This document shows positions 43,005-53,708 of a stretch of DNA of 64,000 nucleotides, in pieces. Position 1 is the first letter of the stretch; each line of letters opens with the position of its first letter. Location: contig CACDTV010000002.1 of NCBI GenBank assembly GCA_902555695.1, forward strand, positions 62,001-126,000, given 5' to 3'. The DNA is from an uncultured Alphaproteobacteria bacterium. GTDB lineage: Bacteria; Pseudomonadota; Alphaproteobacteria; HIMB59. Below the pieces are notes generated by a model that did no database searches, was not told the origin of the DNA, and was given only the letters and a program-made list of their open reading frames with translations. The translations under genes were made by a program, and so were the position numbers.

Positions 43005-44371
43005 TCAATAATTCTGACTTTAAAATTTGTTTCTCAGTAATGACAGTTTTAACCATTTTAGTAGGTTTATTTCAATCATGGGGTATTGCATTATCAATGT
43101 TAAATCTCTGTCTTATCTCTGCTGTTATGGCGATGGGAGTAAATATACAATGGGGTTTTGCAGGGTTAATTAATTTTGGTGTAATGGGCTTTTTGGCCAT
43201 AGGTGGTCTAGCTACTATTTTAGTTTCAGTTCCACCTGTTCCTGAAGCATGGAGCGCTGGTGGGTTAGGAATTTTAATTTCTGGTTTATTTTTAGTTGCA
43301 GTTGTTTTTAGTGTTTTAATAATTAATAAAAAAATTCCAAATTATAAATATAAAAATTATTTTATATTCTTTATCATAGTTTTATCTATACCCTTACTTA
43401 AATTTATAGCTGGTCCATCAATTAGTAAAATTGAGTCAATAAATGCCGCTACATCAGGTTTCTTAGGTGGAGCCAATTTGCCAATTATATTTTCATGGTT
43501 TGTTGGTGCAATTTTGTGTGCACTCGTAGCCTTTGTCGTAGGAAAAGTTTGTTTAGGATTAAGGTCTGACTATTTAGCAATATCAACTTTATTAGTCTCG
43601 GGAATAATAATAACAATTGTAAAACATGAGGAGTGGCTATCAAGGGGAGTAAAGAATGTTATTGGTTTAAAAAGACCAGTTCCATATGAAGTAGATATAC
43701 AAAACTCTGAGTGGTTTATTAAGCTAGTTGAGTTTTTTAACTCTTCAAAACTATCAAATATATTAGACTCTGATGAAAAGGTTTCTCTGCTTAATCAATT
43801 AGTTATCACCTCATCTGGTGTTTTTGTAAAGCTTTGCTTTAGTCTTATATTTTTAGTAGTTGTAATTACAATACTTTACTTTTCAGAAAAAGCCTTGAAT
43901 TCTCCTTGGGGTAGAATGATGAGGGCAATAAGAGACAACGAAGAGGCAGCTAAAGCTATGGGTAAAAATGTTGTCAAGCAACACCTATTTATTTTTATGT
44001 TAGGTTCTGCAATTATTGGATTTGCGGGTGCAATGCTTGTAACATATGACGGACTATTTACGCCATCCAGCTATCAACCATTAAGATATACCTTTCTTAT
44101 ATGGGTAATGGTCCTATTAGGAGGAACAGGTAACAATTATGGTGCAATATTAGGTGGATTTGTTGTTTGGTTTATTTGGATACAATCTGCTCCATTTGCA
44201 TTATTAGTTATCAATATTTTCACAAACCATTTAGAAGAAACTAATTATATAAAAGAACATCTATTGAATAGCGTCCCATACTTTCGATATTTGATGATGG
44301 GTCTTGGACTTTTATTAGTTATGAGGTATCGCCCAAAAGGGCTACTTCCAGAAAAAATTATTAAGAATTAA
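43001..44371 (+). CDS. livM: branched-chain amino acid-type ABC permease (LivM-like)
   Basis: GFAGLINFGVMGFLAIGG, MMRAIRDNEEAAKAMGKNV, GGTGNNYGAILGG. Confidence 0.92.
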   Translation: MINNSDFKICFSVMTVLTILVGLFQSWGIALSMLNLCLISAVMAMGVNIQWGFAGLINFGVMGFLAIGGLATILVSVPPVPEAWSAGGLGILISGLFLVAVVFSVLIINKKIPNYKYKNYFIFFIIVLSIPLLKFIAGPSISKIESINAATSGFLGGANLPIIFSWFVGAILCALVAFVVGKVCLGLRSDYLAISTLLVSGIIITIVKHEEWLSRGVKNVIGLKRPVPYEVDIQNSEWFIKLVEFFNSSKLSNILDSDEKVSLLNQLVITSSGVFVKLCFSLIFLVVVITILYFSEKALNSPWGRMMRAIRDNEEAAKAMGKNVVKQHLFIFMLGSAIIGFAGAMLVTYDGLFTPSSYQPLRYTFLIWVMVLLGGTGNNYGAILGGFVVWFIWIQSAPFALLVINIFTNHLEETNYIKEHLLNSVPYFRYLMMGLGLLLVMRYRPKGLLPEKIIKN

Positions 44372-44380
44372 CATAACAAT

Positions 44381-44403
44381 AGCCCCACCAAAATGATGGG
44401 GCT
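44381..44403. terminator. hairpin between convergent livM and livK (agcccca/tggggct stem)
   Basis: agccccaccaaaatgatggggct, 7-bp GC-rich stem in an AT-rich gap. Confidence 0.65.
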
Positions 44404-44415
44404 AAAAAATAATAA

Positions 44416-45591
44416 TTATCTTTGTGCTACGTCAGTAAATTGACCGCCTTCAATTCCCTTTTCAAGGAATGCTCCAAACGCTTCTCCTACTTCAGTAAAA
44501 TTAACATCTGTGGCTCCGTCATAGTCAACTGCAAAACCTGCACAAGCAAGCTCGAGACCTTTACTTAATTCACCAGCAAAAATCTTAGTACCAGGACCAT
44601 TAGCTACACTCATAATATTTGCAGCTACAGTTGCACTGTCATCGGATCCACCTTTACACATTGCTAGCATGATTAATGCAGCTGCGTCATATGACTCTCC
44701 AACGTAAACTGATGGATCAACTCCGTTAGCTTCAGCGTATGCTTTAAACTTCATTGCACCAGCACCTAAAGAACCAGGCATTGAACCAAATGAACCATCA
44801 AGATCTGAACCAAATGTGTCCGTTAATGAGTCACCAATCATACCATCAGATAAAACAAATGTATCAAAAGCACCAGTATCTAAGGAACCTTGAATAATTT
44901 GGTTCCCACCTTGGTCTAGGTAGCCTATAACAACTAAAGCATCCCCACCAGCTGATGAAAGAACACCTACTTCAGCACTATAGTCAGCTTTGTCACCTTC
45001 GTGAGCAGTTTTAGCTGTCACATCAATACCTCTTGCAATTGCTGCAGCTTCATACACATCAGCTAAACCAACACCGTAGTCTGTATTAACGTAAGTAATT
45101 GCAACACTTGAAATACCTCTGTCACTAGTAATGTCTGCTAATACCTCTCCACCTCTAGCATCAGAAGGGGCTGTTCTGAAAAACAAACCATTGTCCTCTG
45201 CAGTAGTTAAAGCAGGTGAAGTTGCAGATGGTGAAATCATTGGAACACCATTAGGCACAGCAACATTTGAAAGGACTGCACCTGTAACACCAGAACAGTC
45301 TGCTCCCATAATTGCAGTAACACCCTGTGAAATTAAAAATTCAGCTGCAGATGCTGCCGCTGCTGAGTCGATACATGTTGAGTCAGCTCTTATAGAACTA
45401 ACAGTTGAACCACCTAATAGTTTACCAGAGTCTGAAGCTTCATTAAAAGCTAACTCAGCTCCTGCAGCCATACCTGGCGTTAATGATTCAATAGGTCCTG
45501 TAAAACCTAAAATAATGCCAACTTTAACTTCTTTAGCGTATGACGTGCTAAACATAAATAAAGCAAGCAGAGTAGTAATGAACTTAATCAT
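44416..45591 (-). CDS. ABC transporter substrate-binding protein (LivK-like)
   Basis: Signal peptide, KVGIILGFTGPIESLTPGMAAGAELAFNEA, type I periplasmic-binding fold; convergent with livGFHM. Confidence 0.92.
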   Translation of the reverse strand: MIKFITTLLALFMFSTSYAKEVKVGIILGFTGPIESLTPGMAAGAELAFNEASDSGKLLGGSTVSSIRADSTCIDSAAAASAAEFLISQGVTAIMGADCSGVTGAVLSNVAVPNGVPMISPSATSPALTTAEDNGLFFRTAPSDARGGEVLADITSDRGISSVAITYVNTDYGVGLADVYEAAAIARGIDVTAKTAHEGDKADYSAEVGVLSSAGGDALVVIGYLDQGGNQIIQGSLDTGAFDTFVLSDGMIGDSLTDTFGSDLDGSFGSMPGSLGAGAMKFKAYAEANGVDPSVYVGESYDAAALIMLAMCKGGSDDSATVAANIMSVANGPGTKIFAGELSKGLELACAGFAVDYDGATDVNFTEVGEAFGAFLEKGIEGGQFTDVAQR

Positions 45592-45664
45592 TTCTTTCCC
45601 CCTTATTAATTAATAATTATGCAGTGATAATAGTATTATATTTGAAAAAATGAATATTTAATTA

Positions 45665-45973
45665 CTAATGTGTCCAAGAAGTTTTTCTATTATTTGAGAA
45701 ATTACTGGCATAACTCTTTGGTTTTACTGGTTTATAGGTTTGATCAACAACCCTGTATTGATATGAGTTCTTTTGACACCATAAGATAGCATCATCTAAG
45801 CTGTCAAAGTTTAATTTTAATTGTTTAGTTGTGTTTTTTGAGCTATTCCAGCCCATTAATACATCCTTTTGAAGACTAGGATCAAACTCAAACTCGATAA
45901 TCCAAACCTTAGTTTTCTTTAATCCTGATTGCATATTAGTTTTTGACGGACGCTTAATTGTTACTTTTTTCAT
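45665..45973 (-). CDS. ETC complex I subunit (NDUFS4-like)
   Basis: KPSKTNMQSGLKKTKVWIIEFE...LMGWNSSKNTTKQLKLNFDSLDDAILWCQKNSYQYRV. Confidence 0.9.
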   Translation of the reverse strand: MKKVTIKRPSKTNMQSGLKKTKVWIIEFEFDPSLQKDVLMGWNSSKNTTKQLKLNFDSLDDAILWCQKNSYQYRVVDQTYKPVKPKSYASNFSNNRKTSWTH

Positions 45974-45981
45974 CTTGTTTT

Positions 45982-46058
<77 letters not shown>

Positions 46059-46110
46059 AGTATTGAATATATATACTTTTGTCTTATAAATAGTCAAACA
46101 GTTAAATTTC

Positions 46111-46680
46111 ATGCAAAAAGTAACTAAAATAAAAAAATTACTTATATCAAACAGCTTTTTCAAGTTTTGGAAATATCAATTTTTAGTTCGTAGCTATAAC
46201 AAGAAAATAAAACCTTATAAGATTTTTAGAGAAATATTAAATGTTGGAGATGTGGTTTTTGGTCTTTGTTTTAGTCCTGAGGAGAAAAAGTTTTATTTGA
46301 TCAAGCAATTCAGACCATTTTACTTTGTCAGAAATAAAAAATTAAAATATGAAATTGTAGGAGGATTAGTAGATAAAGGTGAGTCGCTTATTACTGCTTT
46401 AAAAAGAGAAATTAAAGAAGAAATAGGAGTTAAAACAAAAAAAATTGTGAAATTAACTACATACTGCCCAGTACCAGGCTACTCTGATGAAATAGTTCAT
46501 GTTTATTATGCAGAGGTTGAAAAAATAAAGCTAAAAACTCTGTATAATAGAAATGAGAATGAGGAAATTAAAATTTTTAAATTAAGTCTAACTGAGTTAA
46601 AAAAAATTAATGAAAGTAAATCTATACAAAACGTCCTAACAAAAATTTCTATTTATGAGTATTTTAAAAAATTTAAATAG
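46111..46680 (+). CDS. NUDIX hydrolase (ADP-ribose pyrophosphatase-like)
   Basis: Nudix box GGLVDKGESLITALKREIKEEIG. Confidence 0.9.
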   Translation: MQKVTKIKKLLISNSFFKFWKYQFLVRSYNKKIKPYKIFREILNVGDVVFGLCFSPEEKKFYLIKQFRPFYFVRNKKLKYEIVGGLVDKGESLITALKREIKEEIGVKTKKIVKLTTYCPVPGYSDEIVHVYYAEVEKIKLKTLYNRNENEEIKIFKLSLTELKKINESKSIQNVLTKISIYEYFKKFK

Positions 46681-47614
46681 AGTTAACGTTATTAACAATC
46701 TTATTTTCTTTTAAAAAATCAGCAACTTGATTTGCTACGTCAATTGCTACATTAGATTGAGCTTCCTTTGACGAAGCTCCTAAATGAGGTGTGAGAAGTA
46801 AATTTTTAGTTCCAAACATTATATTATCTGTTGCAGGCTCATTTTCATAAACATCAATTGCAGCACCTGCAATAATTTCATTATTGAGTGCATCTTTTAA
46901 ATCAGACTCATTAATCAGACCGCCCCTAGCACAATTTATAATCACAGATGTGGGTTTCATTGTTGATATTGTTTCTTTGTTAATCATATATTTTGTTTCA
47001 TCATTCAATTTCGTATGAAGAGAAATAATATCAGCTTCCTTAATTAAATCTTCTGTTGAAACCTTTTTAACATCAAATTTTGATAAATCATCATCACTTG
47101 CTGATTTAGAATTAGTAATAATTTTCATTCCAATTGTTGAGCATATTTCAGTAACTCTTTGGCCTATGTTACCATAGCCTACAATTCCAAGTGTTTTTCC
47201 TTTAAGTTCAGTACCAATAAACTTAGGTTTTTCCCATTTACCTTGATGGGTTGAATCGTTAGCCAGATGAATATTTCTCATAATAGAAAACATTAAACCA
47301 ACACTTAACTCAGCAGTTGCCTCTAAATTTCCTAGAGGCGTATTCATTACAAGAATTCGATTTTTTGTTGCTTGATCTAGGTCAACATTATCAACTCCAA
47401 CTCCTGCTCTACCTATAACTTTGAGGTTATTACAATCAGCAAGAATATCTGATGTAAGTTTAGTTGCAGATCTGATTAAAATGCCATCATATTGATCAAT
47501 CACACCTTTAAGTTCCTCAGGGGACATCCCAGTTTTGATATCATAATCAATTTGTTTTGACTTTAAGACATCTTCTACCTTATCACTCATCTTATCAGAA
47601 ATTAATATCTTCAT
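46673..47614 (-). CDS. serA: D-3-phosphoglycerate dehydrogenase, short form
   Basis: GRAGVGVDNVDL, GIVGYGNIGQRV, INCARGGLINESDL, TPHLGASSKEAQ; adjacent serC. Confidence 0.93.
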   Translation of the reverse strand: MKILISDKMSDKVEDVLKSKQIDYDIKTGMSPEELKGVIDQYDGILIRSATKLTSDILADCNNLKVIGRAGVGVDNVDLDQATKNRILVMNTPLGNLEATAELSVGLMFSIMRNIHLANDSTHQGKWEKPKFIGTELKGKTLGIVGYGNIGQRVTEICSTIGMKIITNSKSASDDDLSKFDVKKVSTEDLIKEADIISLHTKLNDETKYMINKETISTMKPTSVIINCARGGLINESDLKDALNNEIIAGAAIDVYENEPATDNIMFGTKNLLLTPHLGASSKEAQSNVAIDVANQVADFLKENKIVNNVNSI

Positions 47615-48774
47615 TATTTATATCTTCCCATTGTTTCAAAAAAAGACCATTCAATCCATGGTAAAACTTTTTCAATGTCAGAGGCCTCAACAGTTGCTCC
47701 TCCCCAAATTCTTATGCCCGCTGGTGCATCTTTATATGCATTAATATCGTAACCAGCGTCCTCTTTCTCTAATGTAGAACATATTTCTTTCACAAGTTTT
47801 TTTTGATTATCACTATCTAAAGCTACAAAGTCAGGATGTGTAAACTTAAAACATATACTTGTTGAAGAATATGTATTTGGGTCAACAGCTAAAAACTCTA
47901 CCCAATCTCTCTGATCAATCCAGTCCTTAATAACTTGAAGATTTTTTTTTGATCTAGATATTAATTCTTTTTGCCCACCTATTTCAATACACCAATTCAA
48001 TGCATCCAATGCATCTTCTGCAGCGAGCAAGGAGGGGGTATTTATGGTAGCTCCTTCAAAAATTTCTTTGGAAAACTTTTTGTTTTTAGCTAACTGAAAA
48101 ATTTTAGGCATTGGCCAAGATGGTTCATAAGTTTCAAGTCTTTCAACTGCTCTTGGTGATAGAGCAATCATACCGTGTGCGGCCTCTCCTCCCAAAACTT
48201 TTTGCCATGACCAGGTCACAACATCTAATTTTTTAAAGTCCATATCCATAGCAAATACTGCTGAAGTTGCATCACAAATAGATAAACCTAACCTATTATC
48301 TGGTATCCAATCTGCATTAGGAATGCATACACCTGAAGTAGTGCCATTCCATGTAAAAACAACATCATTATCAAAATTTACTTTTGACAAATCAGGGAGT
48401 TCACCATAGTTATCAGTTTTATGAACTGTTACACTCTCTAATTTTAACTGTTTTGTAATATCCTTTACCCATGTTAGACCAAAAGTTTCCCAACCACATA
48501 CTTCTACATCTTTTAAACCTAGAAGACTCCACATAGCCATTTCTATTGCCCCAGTATCAGAGGCAGGGACGATACCTACTAAATAATTATCTGGTAACTC
48601 CAAAACTTGCTTCGATTTAACAATTACTTCATTGAGTTTTGCTTTACCGCTTTTTGCTCTATGCGATCTACCTAAAACGGCATCGTTTAAAGCTTCTAAC
48701 TTCCATCCAGGCCTTTTCGAACAAGGTCCCGAGGAAAAGAATGGATGATCTGGTTTAATGGTAGGTTTTTGCAT
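47614..48774 (-). CDS. serC: phosphoserine aminotransferase
   Basis: [41 protein letters not shown]. Confidence 0.93.
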   Translation of the reverse strand: MQKPTIKPDHPFFSSGPCSKRPGWKLEALNDAVLGRSHRAKSGKAKLNEVIVKSKQVLELPDNYLVGIVPASDTGAIEMAMWSLLGLKDVEVCGWETFGLTWVKDITKQLKLESVTVHKTDNYGELPDLSKVNFDNDVVFTWNGTTSGVCIPNADWIPDNRLGLSICDATSAVFAMDMDFKKLDVVTWSWQKVLGGEAAHGMIALSPRAVERLETYEPSWPMPKIFQLAKNKKFSKEIFEGATINTPSLLAAEDALDALNWCIEIGGQKELISRSKKNLQVIKDWIDQRDWVEFLAVDPNTYSSTSICFKFTHPDFVALDSDNQKKLVKEICSTLEKEDAGYDINAYKDAPAGIRIWGGATVEASDIEKVLPWIEWSFFETMGRYK

Positions 48775-48803
48775 AATTAATATTTCTCCTTAGTGATCGT
48801 GAA

Positions 48804-49946
48804 CTACTCAATAATTTTGTAAAAAAATAAACCATCTAGTGGTTTGGGTTCAAACCAGGTAGCTTTGGGTGGCATAAATTTTAAATTTTTAGAATATTCT
48901 ATTACTAAATCCATACTAACTGGTCTCATTAATGTCGATAAATCTGTTATACCTGTATCAACTTGATTAATCAAATAATCAGTGCCTAATGAGGGTGGGA
49001 CGAATTCGACCCTTAGATCAGTAGTTTCGTCTTGAATATTTAATATTTCTTTCAAGACAAACTCACCAAAATCAATACAGTCAGCACCATTTGTGGAGAA
49101 ATCGTTTTTCAAATCTATTTTATAATACTTACCCTGATAGTAGATAACAAAAAAACGGTCTATCTTCTCATGATATTTTAGCTCCTCAACATGGAAATAT
49201 TTTTTTAAGTCAGATATGAACGAATCTTTATTATAGGCATCTGGAAATTTAATACTTCTATTGTATGCAAGGTTTAAGCATTTAGATTTTGGAAAAACAA
49301 TAGATAGAAATTTAGTATCTTTATCTACATCTAATTGAGCAAAGCCTTCTATTCTATGATGGCCATCTGCAACAAAAAGTTCCTTAAAATTAATACCAGT
49401 GAAATCGGTGTTAGTCTTGTATATAGAGTGAGTGTACTTACCAGATTTAAACTTTATTAGTGGTTTTTTATCATGATGAATATCTAAGTTTAAATCTATA
49501 TTTTCATCATCGTAAAAAAGGTAAATTGGACACAATTGAAATTTTACTTTTGATAATTGATCAGCTCTTTCTTTGCCTTTACTAACTAAAATTTTTTCAT
49601 GGGGCTTTATATTTCTATTTATGTAGTCTTGTATATTTAACAAAGAAATTAACCCTGTTTGCGAATGACTGTCAGAGTCTATTCTATATAAAAAATATTC
49701 ATTGTCAGATTTATATATAATTTTATCATCGATAAGTCTTTGGTAATATTTCTTTGATAAATCAAAAAATTCATTATCAGAAAGTTTCTTATTAAAATAA
49801 ATATCTGGTCTTAGAATTTGTAAAAGATTGAGCTTGTGGACCTGATCAGAACTAAAATTATAGTCAATGATATCTGTGCTAGGTGAAATAATTGATTGTA
49901 GATATTTATTGTTAAGTACATAAGTATTTGGTAATAATGGCTTCAT
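48804..49946 (-). CDS. DUF1015 family protein
   Basis: LFVADGHHRIEGF motif and HKLNLLQILRPDIYF N-terminal region; downstream serC/serA. Confidence 0.83.
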   Translation of the reverse strand: MKPLLPNTYVLNNKYLQSIISPSTDIIDYNFSSDQVHKLNLLQILRPDIYFNKKLSDNEFFDLSKKYYQRLIDDKIIYKSDNEYFLYRIDSDSHSQTGLISLLNIQDYINRNIKPHEKILVSKGKERADQLSKVKFQLCPIYLFYDDENIDLNLDIHHDKKPLIKFKSGKYTHSIYKTNTDFTGINFKELFVADGHHRIEGFAQLDVDKDTKFLSIVFPKSKCLNLAYNRSIKFPDAYNKDSFISDLKKYFHVEELKYHEKIDRFFVIYYQGKYYKIDLKNDFSTNGADCIDFGEFVLKEILNIQDETTDLRVEFVPPSLGTDYLINQVDTGITDLSTLMRPVSMDLVIEYSKNLKFMPPKATWFEPKPLDGLFFYKIIE

Positions 49947-50034
49947 TTATGAACAGAAACAAAGCACCGTATTATTTTGCTTTAGTAGTAGCTTTGATAT
50001 TCTTTTTTTATGGAATATTTTCAGTTTTAATACA

Positions 50035-50337
50035 CTAATCTTCTTTATTTGTTGAATTTGGAAGACTCTTCTCTTCGTACCAAGTAGATTTATCTGGAAT
50101 ATTTCCATCCCATAAATAACTCTCATAATCAAATTTTGGCATACCCTTGTCCGATCTTTCATAATATAGTCCGAACTCTCTGCAATATTCTGATAATTGA
50201 TCTGCCTCAGTCTCTGTTATATTTAGTTTTTCCCATTTTTTTGAAGATGCAACCCATTTAAAACCTTTAGATTTTAGCCAATCCTTGTGATAATAAGTTT
50301 CAGAACCTGATACTGCAAATATAATATTTTCACTCAT
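50035..50337 (-). CDS. hypothetical protein, about 100 aa
   Basis: MSENIIFAVSGSETYYHKDWLKSKGFKWVASSKKWEK; overlaps upstream gene stop by 8 nt. Confidence 0.6.
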   Translation of the reverse strand: MSENIIFAVSGSETYYHKDWLKSKGFKWVASSKKWEKLNITETEADQLSEYCREFGLYYERSDKGMPKFDYESYLWDGNIPDKSTWYEEKSLPNSTNKED

Positions 50338-51157
50338 AAAGAACCTCTTGAAATAATTTGTACGGATAATATGTAAAAATAGATAGATTTTCAAAAGATT
50401 TTTTTGAATTTACGAAAGAAATTAGATCTTTGATGTTATATATCTGCATATTGGGCATAAATTCCATTTGTTTGTCTAGATTTTTTAAATTGTTATCTGA
50501 ATTGCTAGTTAGTGTAACGTTAATTTTTAAATTACCATTAATTTCAATACAGCACTTAAAGTTAGTTAATTTTTTAGTAATCTTATCAAGAATTTTATCG
50601 TTTTTAATAATTGATATTTTTTTTTCACGATATTGATAAATTAGGTAAAAAAGCTCTGGGCATAATTCAAACAAAACATCTCTGCTGTATAAACTATTCT
50701 CAAATTTATTTAGATCTTGAAATGATTTTGTGTAATTAATAATATTTTGTTTTAAAGAGTCCTCGTATAGTTTTTTTATATTTGTTTCATCAATTAAAAA
50801 AAGGTTATAAATTAATTTTGAATTGATCAATTTGTTATAATATTTTAAGTCATTTAAATTACTTACAATTGGATAATCAGTTATGACTTTAATATTATTT
50901 TTTAAACAAAGATAAATATATTCAAACTTTATGCCAGAAGGTAAAAAATTTAAAACGAAATCTACGCTTTTGTCTCTAATAAGATCTTCGTAAGCACCAT
51001 AATATTTTTTAAAATTATGAGTCGTAGCAAATCTCTGTGCTACCTCAATATTTCTTGAACTATTAGCATATAGATTAAGTGTGCTTGATAGTTTATTTTT
51101 TTTTATAAAGTCAATTGATTTTTGATCTGAACTCAATATAGCTAAATTGCTTTTCAT
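50330..51157 (-). CDS. Gfo/Idh/MocA-like NAD-binding protein, short and divergent
   Basis: YGAYEDLIRDKSVDFVLNFLPSGIKFEYIYLCLKNNIKVITDYPI resembles the Gfo/Idh N-terminal fold. Confidence 0.6.
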   Translation of the reverse strand: MKSNLAILSSDQKSIDFIKKNKLSSTLNLYANSSRNIEVAQRFATTHNFKKYYGAYEDLIRDKSVDFVLNFLPSGIKFEYIYLCLKNNIKVITDYPIVSNLNDLKYYNKLINSKLIYNLFLIDETNIKKLYEDSLKQNIINYTKSFQDLNKFENSLYSRDVLFELCPELFYLIYQYREKKISIIKNDKILDKITKKLTNFKCCIEINGNLKINVTLTSNSDNNLKNLDKQMEFMPNMQIYNIKDLISFVNSKKSFENLSIFTYYPYKLFQEVLYE

Positions 51158-51180
51158 TTATTTTTTATTATAATCCTTGA

Positions 51181-51606
51181 ATGAAACAGGTCTTTTTAAG
51201 CTATCACGATATACATACTGATTGTATAAAATTAGCAAAACTAATTAAAAAAAAATATAAACCTAAAAAACTTATTCTTATATCCAGGGGTGGTCTTATA
51301 CCAGGATCTATTATTGCTAATTATTTAGGAATTCAAGATATTGATGTTATTGCTCTTAAAACTTACTCAGACAGGAAAAAAAATACTGATATTAAGATTT
51401 TTAAAAGAATTAAGTCTGAGAAAAAACTGGTTGTAATTGATGATTTAGTTGACAGCGGTGACACTGCGAAAATAGTTAAAGATATGATGCCAAACTCAAA
51501 ATTTGTTGTTTTGTATGCTAAGACTTCAGGGAAAAAACAAGCCGATCTTCATTTATATGATTTTAAAGATAAAGACTGGCTTGTCTTTCCTTGGGAACAG
51601 GATTAA
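51181..51606 (+). CDS. phosphoribosyltransferase (xanthine-guanine PRTase-like)
   Basis: LILISRGGLIPGSIIANYLGI and VVIDDLVDSGDTAKIVK PRPP motif. Confidence 0.87.
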   Translation: MKQVFLSYHDIHTDCIKLAKLIKKKYKPKKLILISRGGLIPGSIIANYLGIQDIDVIALKTYSDRKKNTDIKIFKRIKSEKKLVVIDDLVDSGDTAKIVKDMMPNSKFVVLYAKTSGKKQADLHLYDFKDKDWLVFPWEQD

Positions 51607-51617
51607 ATATTTTTATT

Positions 51618-52688
51618 TTATTGAGGCACCTCTCCGTCTATACCTTGAACGTAGAACATCATTGAGGCCAACATACCATCATCTGCAACTTCGCCCTCCT
51701 TAACTACTAGTTTACCAGCTTGGTTATAAATTGGCCCTTCGAATGAATGAAGAGTTCCATTTTCAATTGCTGACTCCATATTTTTCGCTTCCAAGATTAA
51801 GTCTAATGGTAAGAGTTTTGTGTTATAAGGTGACATTTCTACCATACCGTCCTTAAACCCGTGCCATGTATCTTCGGAAGACCATGTACCATCAACAACT
51901 GCTTGTGCTTTTGCAGCATAGTAAGGTCCCCAGATATCTTCAATTGAAGTCATGTGAGAATTTGGACAGAAAGCCTCTTGATTTGAAGCTTGACCAAAAG
52001 CGAGAACACCGGCTTTCTCAGCGGCTTGGCAAGGAGCATATGAATCAGTATGTTGAACAATTATATCTGCTCCTTGATTTATTAAAGTGTTAGCTGCATC
52101 AGCCTCTTTTCCAGGGTCATACCAAGAGTAATTCCAAATGATTTTAATTTTTACATCAGGGTTGACTTTAGAGGCGGCTAAATAAAATGCATTAATTCCT
52201 CTTATTACCTCTGGTATAGGAAAAGAAACAATGTATCCAATAGTATTGGTCTTTGTCATTTTACCAGCAATGTGTCCAATAATAGTTCTACCCTCGTAAA
52301 ATCTTGCAGAATATGTTGAAACATTATCCATTCTCTTAAAACCAGTAGCGTGCTCAAATTTGACATCAGGAAACTCTTTAGCTACTTCAAGAGTTTGATC
52401 CATGTAATTGAAAGATGTTGTAAAAATTAGATCATGACCTGATGCAGCTAATTTTCTTATGGCTCGAACCGCATCTGCATTTTCTGGAACATTTTCTATA
52501 TAAGTGGTTGAAATTGAGTCTCCTAGTGCATTTTCCATGTAAATTCTGCCTTGATCATGCATATATGTCCATCCGTGATCACCTGGAGGGCCAATATAAA
52601 TAAAGCCAATTTTCTTTTGATCAGCGTGAACTGCGGATACAGAAATTACAGCTAAAAATGTGAGAAAAGTGAGTATTTTTCTTAACAT
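51618..52688 (-). CDS. BMP family ABC transporter substrate-binding protein
   Basis: Signal peptide, KIGFIYIGPPGDHGWTYMHDQGR, GADIIVQHTDS. Confidence 0.9.
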   Translation of the reverse strand: MLRKILTFLTFLAVISVSAVHADQKKIGFIYIGPPGDHGWTYMHDQGRIYMENALGDSISTTYIENVPENADAVRAIRKLAASGHDLIFTTSFNYMDQTLEVAKEFPDVKFEHATGFKRMDNVSTYSARFYEGRTIIGHIAGKMTKTNTIGYIVSFPIPEVIRGINAFYLAASKVNPDVKIKIIWNYSWYDPGKEADAANTLINQGADIIVQHTDSYAPCQAAEKAGVLAFGQASNQEAFCPNSHMTSIEDIWGPYYAAKAQAVVDGTWSSEDTWHGFKDGMVEMSPYNTKLLPLDLILEAKNMESAIENGTLHSFEGPIYNQAGKLVVKEGEVADDGMLASMMFYVQGIDGEVPQ

Positions 52689-52838
52689 ATTTAAATCCTA
52701 TCTTTTTAAAATTAATAAAATTTATTATAGAGCTAATTTCACAATTAAATAATGAATCTAGTTAATAATAAATATGTAATTAATTTATAACAAAAAAGAA
52801 ATGGATGCCCTTTATATAAAAAAAAATAAGTGGATAAC

Positions 52839-53708
52839 CTATTGATTTTTTTCAAAAGGTATATTTAAAGATGATGGTGCACTAAGTTTAAGTCTAAGTT
52901 TGTTGGATGAAATAAAAACTAATACAATAATTGTCGCTAAATATGGCATCATGTTAAAAAATTGACCAGGTAATTTAACACCTACAGCTTGTAAGTTCAT
53001 TTGCATAATTGCAACGCCTCCAAAGATATAAGCACCAACTAATAATCTCCAAGGTTTCCAAGTTGCAAAAACAACTAAAGCTAGGGCTATCCAACCCCTA
53101 CCAGCAGTCATTCCCTCCTGCCACATTGGTGCATAACAAATAGAAATGTAGTAACCTGCAAGAGAACTCATAACACCACCAAATATAATCGTTAAATATC
53201 TTGTTTTTATAACGTTATATCCCAACGCATAAGCTGAGTTATGATTTTCACCAACTGCTCTTACGATAAGTCCAGATTTTGTCTTTGATAAAAAATAACC
53301 TACTGAAAACACTAACAGAAAAGAAATCACTATGAAATAGTAAGGATTTAATCCATCTATGGGTGTTCCAGCAAATTTTTTACCAAGCATTGCACTTAAG
53401 CCAATACCAAATATAGTTAACGCTAATCCGGTCGCTATTTGGTTAGTCATAAGGTTTAAAACGAGAAAAGCAAATATTCCTGATAAAATTACTCCAGATA
53501 TTATTGATAAAAATAAGGAATAAAAATAATTACCAGTTAAAACTAAAGTAATAAATCCTGTTACTGCTCCAACTAACATCAATCCCTCTAATCCTAGATT
53601 AAGCACTCCACTTTTTTCAGTGACTAACTCACCGATACCAGCAAAAACAAGAGGCGTAGTAGAGATTAAAACTATATTTAAAATACCTATAATTAACTCA
53701 ATACTCAT
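52839..53708 (-). CDS. ABC transporter permease (nucleoside/purine type)
   Basis: STTPLVFAGIGELVTEKSGVLNLGLEGLMLVGAV. Confidence 0.92.
   Translation of the reverse strand: MSIELIIGILNIVLISTTPLVFAGIGELVTEKSGVLNLGLEGLMLVGAVTGFITLVLTGNYFYSLFLSIISGVILSGIFAFLVLNLMTNQIATGLALTIFGIGLSAMLGKKFAGTPIDGLNPYYFIVISFLLVFSVGYFLSKTKSGLIVRAVGENHNSAYALGYNVIKTRYLTIIFGGVMSSLAGYYISICYAPMWQEGMTAGRGWIALALVVFATWKPWRLLVGAYIFGGVAIMQMNLQAVGVKLPGQFFNMMPYLATIIVLVFISSNKLRLKLSAPSSLNIPFEKNQ

Noticed and set aside
45131-45613. 160-aa plus ORF opposite livK
   Set aside because: Ala/Glu/Pro-rich antisense shadow of the better-supported substrate-binding protein with signal peptide.
49947-50162. 71-aa minus ORF
   Set aside because: Overlaps the better-supported 50035-50337 ORF in another frame; basic low-complexity translation.
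52689-52838. Possible purine riboswitch before the BMP-family SBP
   Set aside because: No purine-riboswitch three-way-junction core found by eye; the gap is simply AT-rich.
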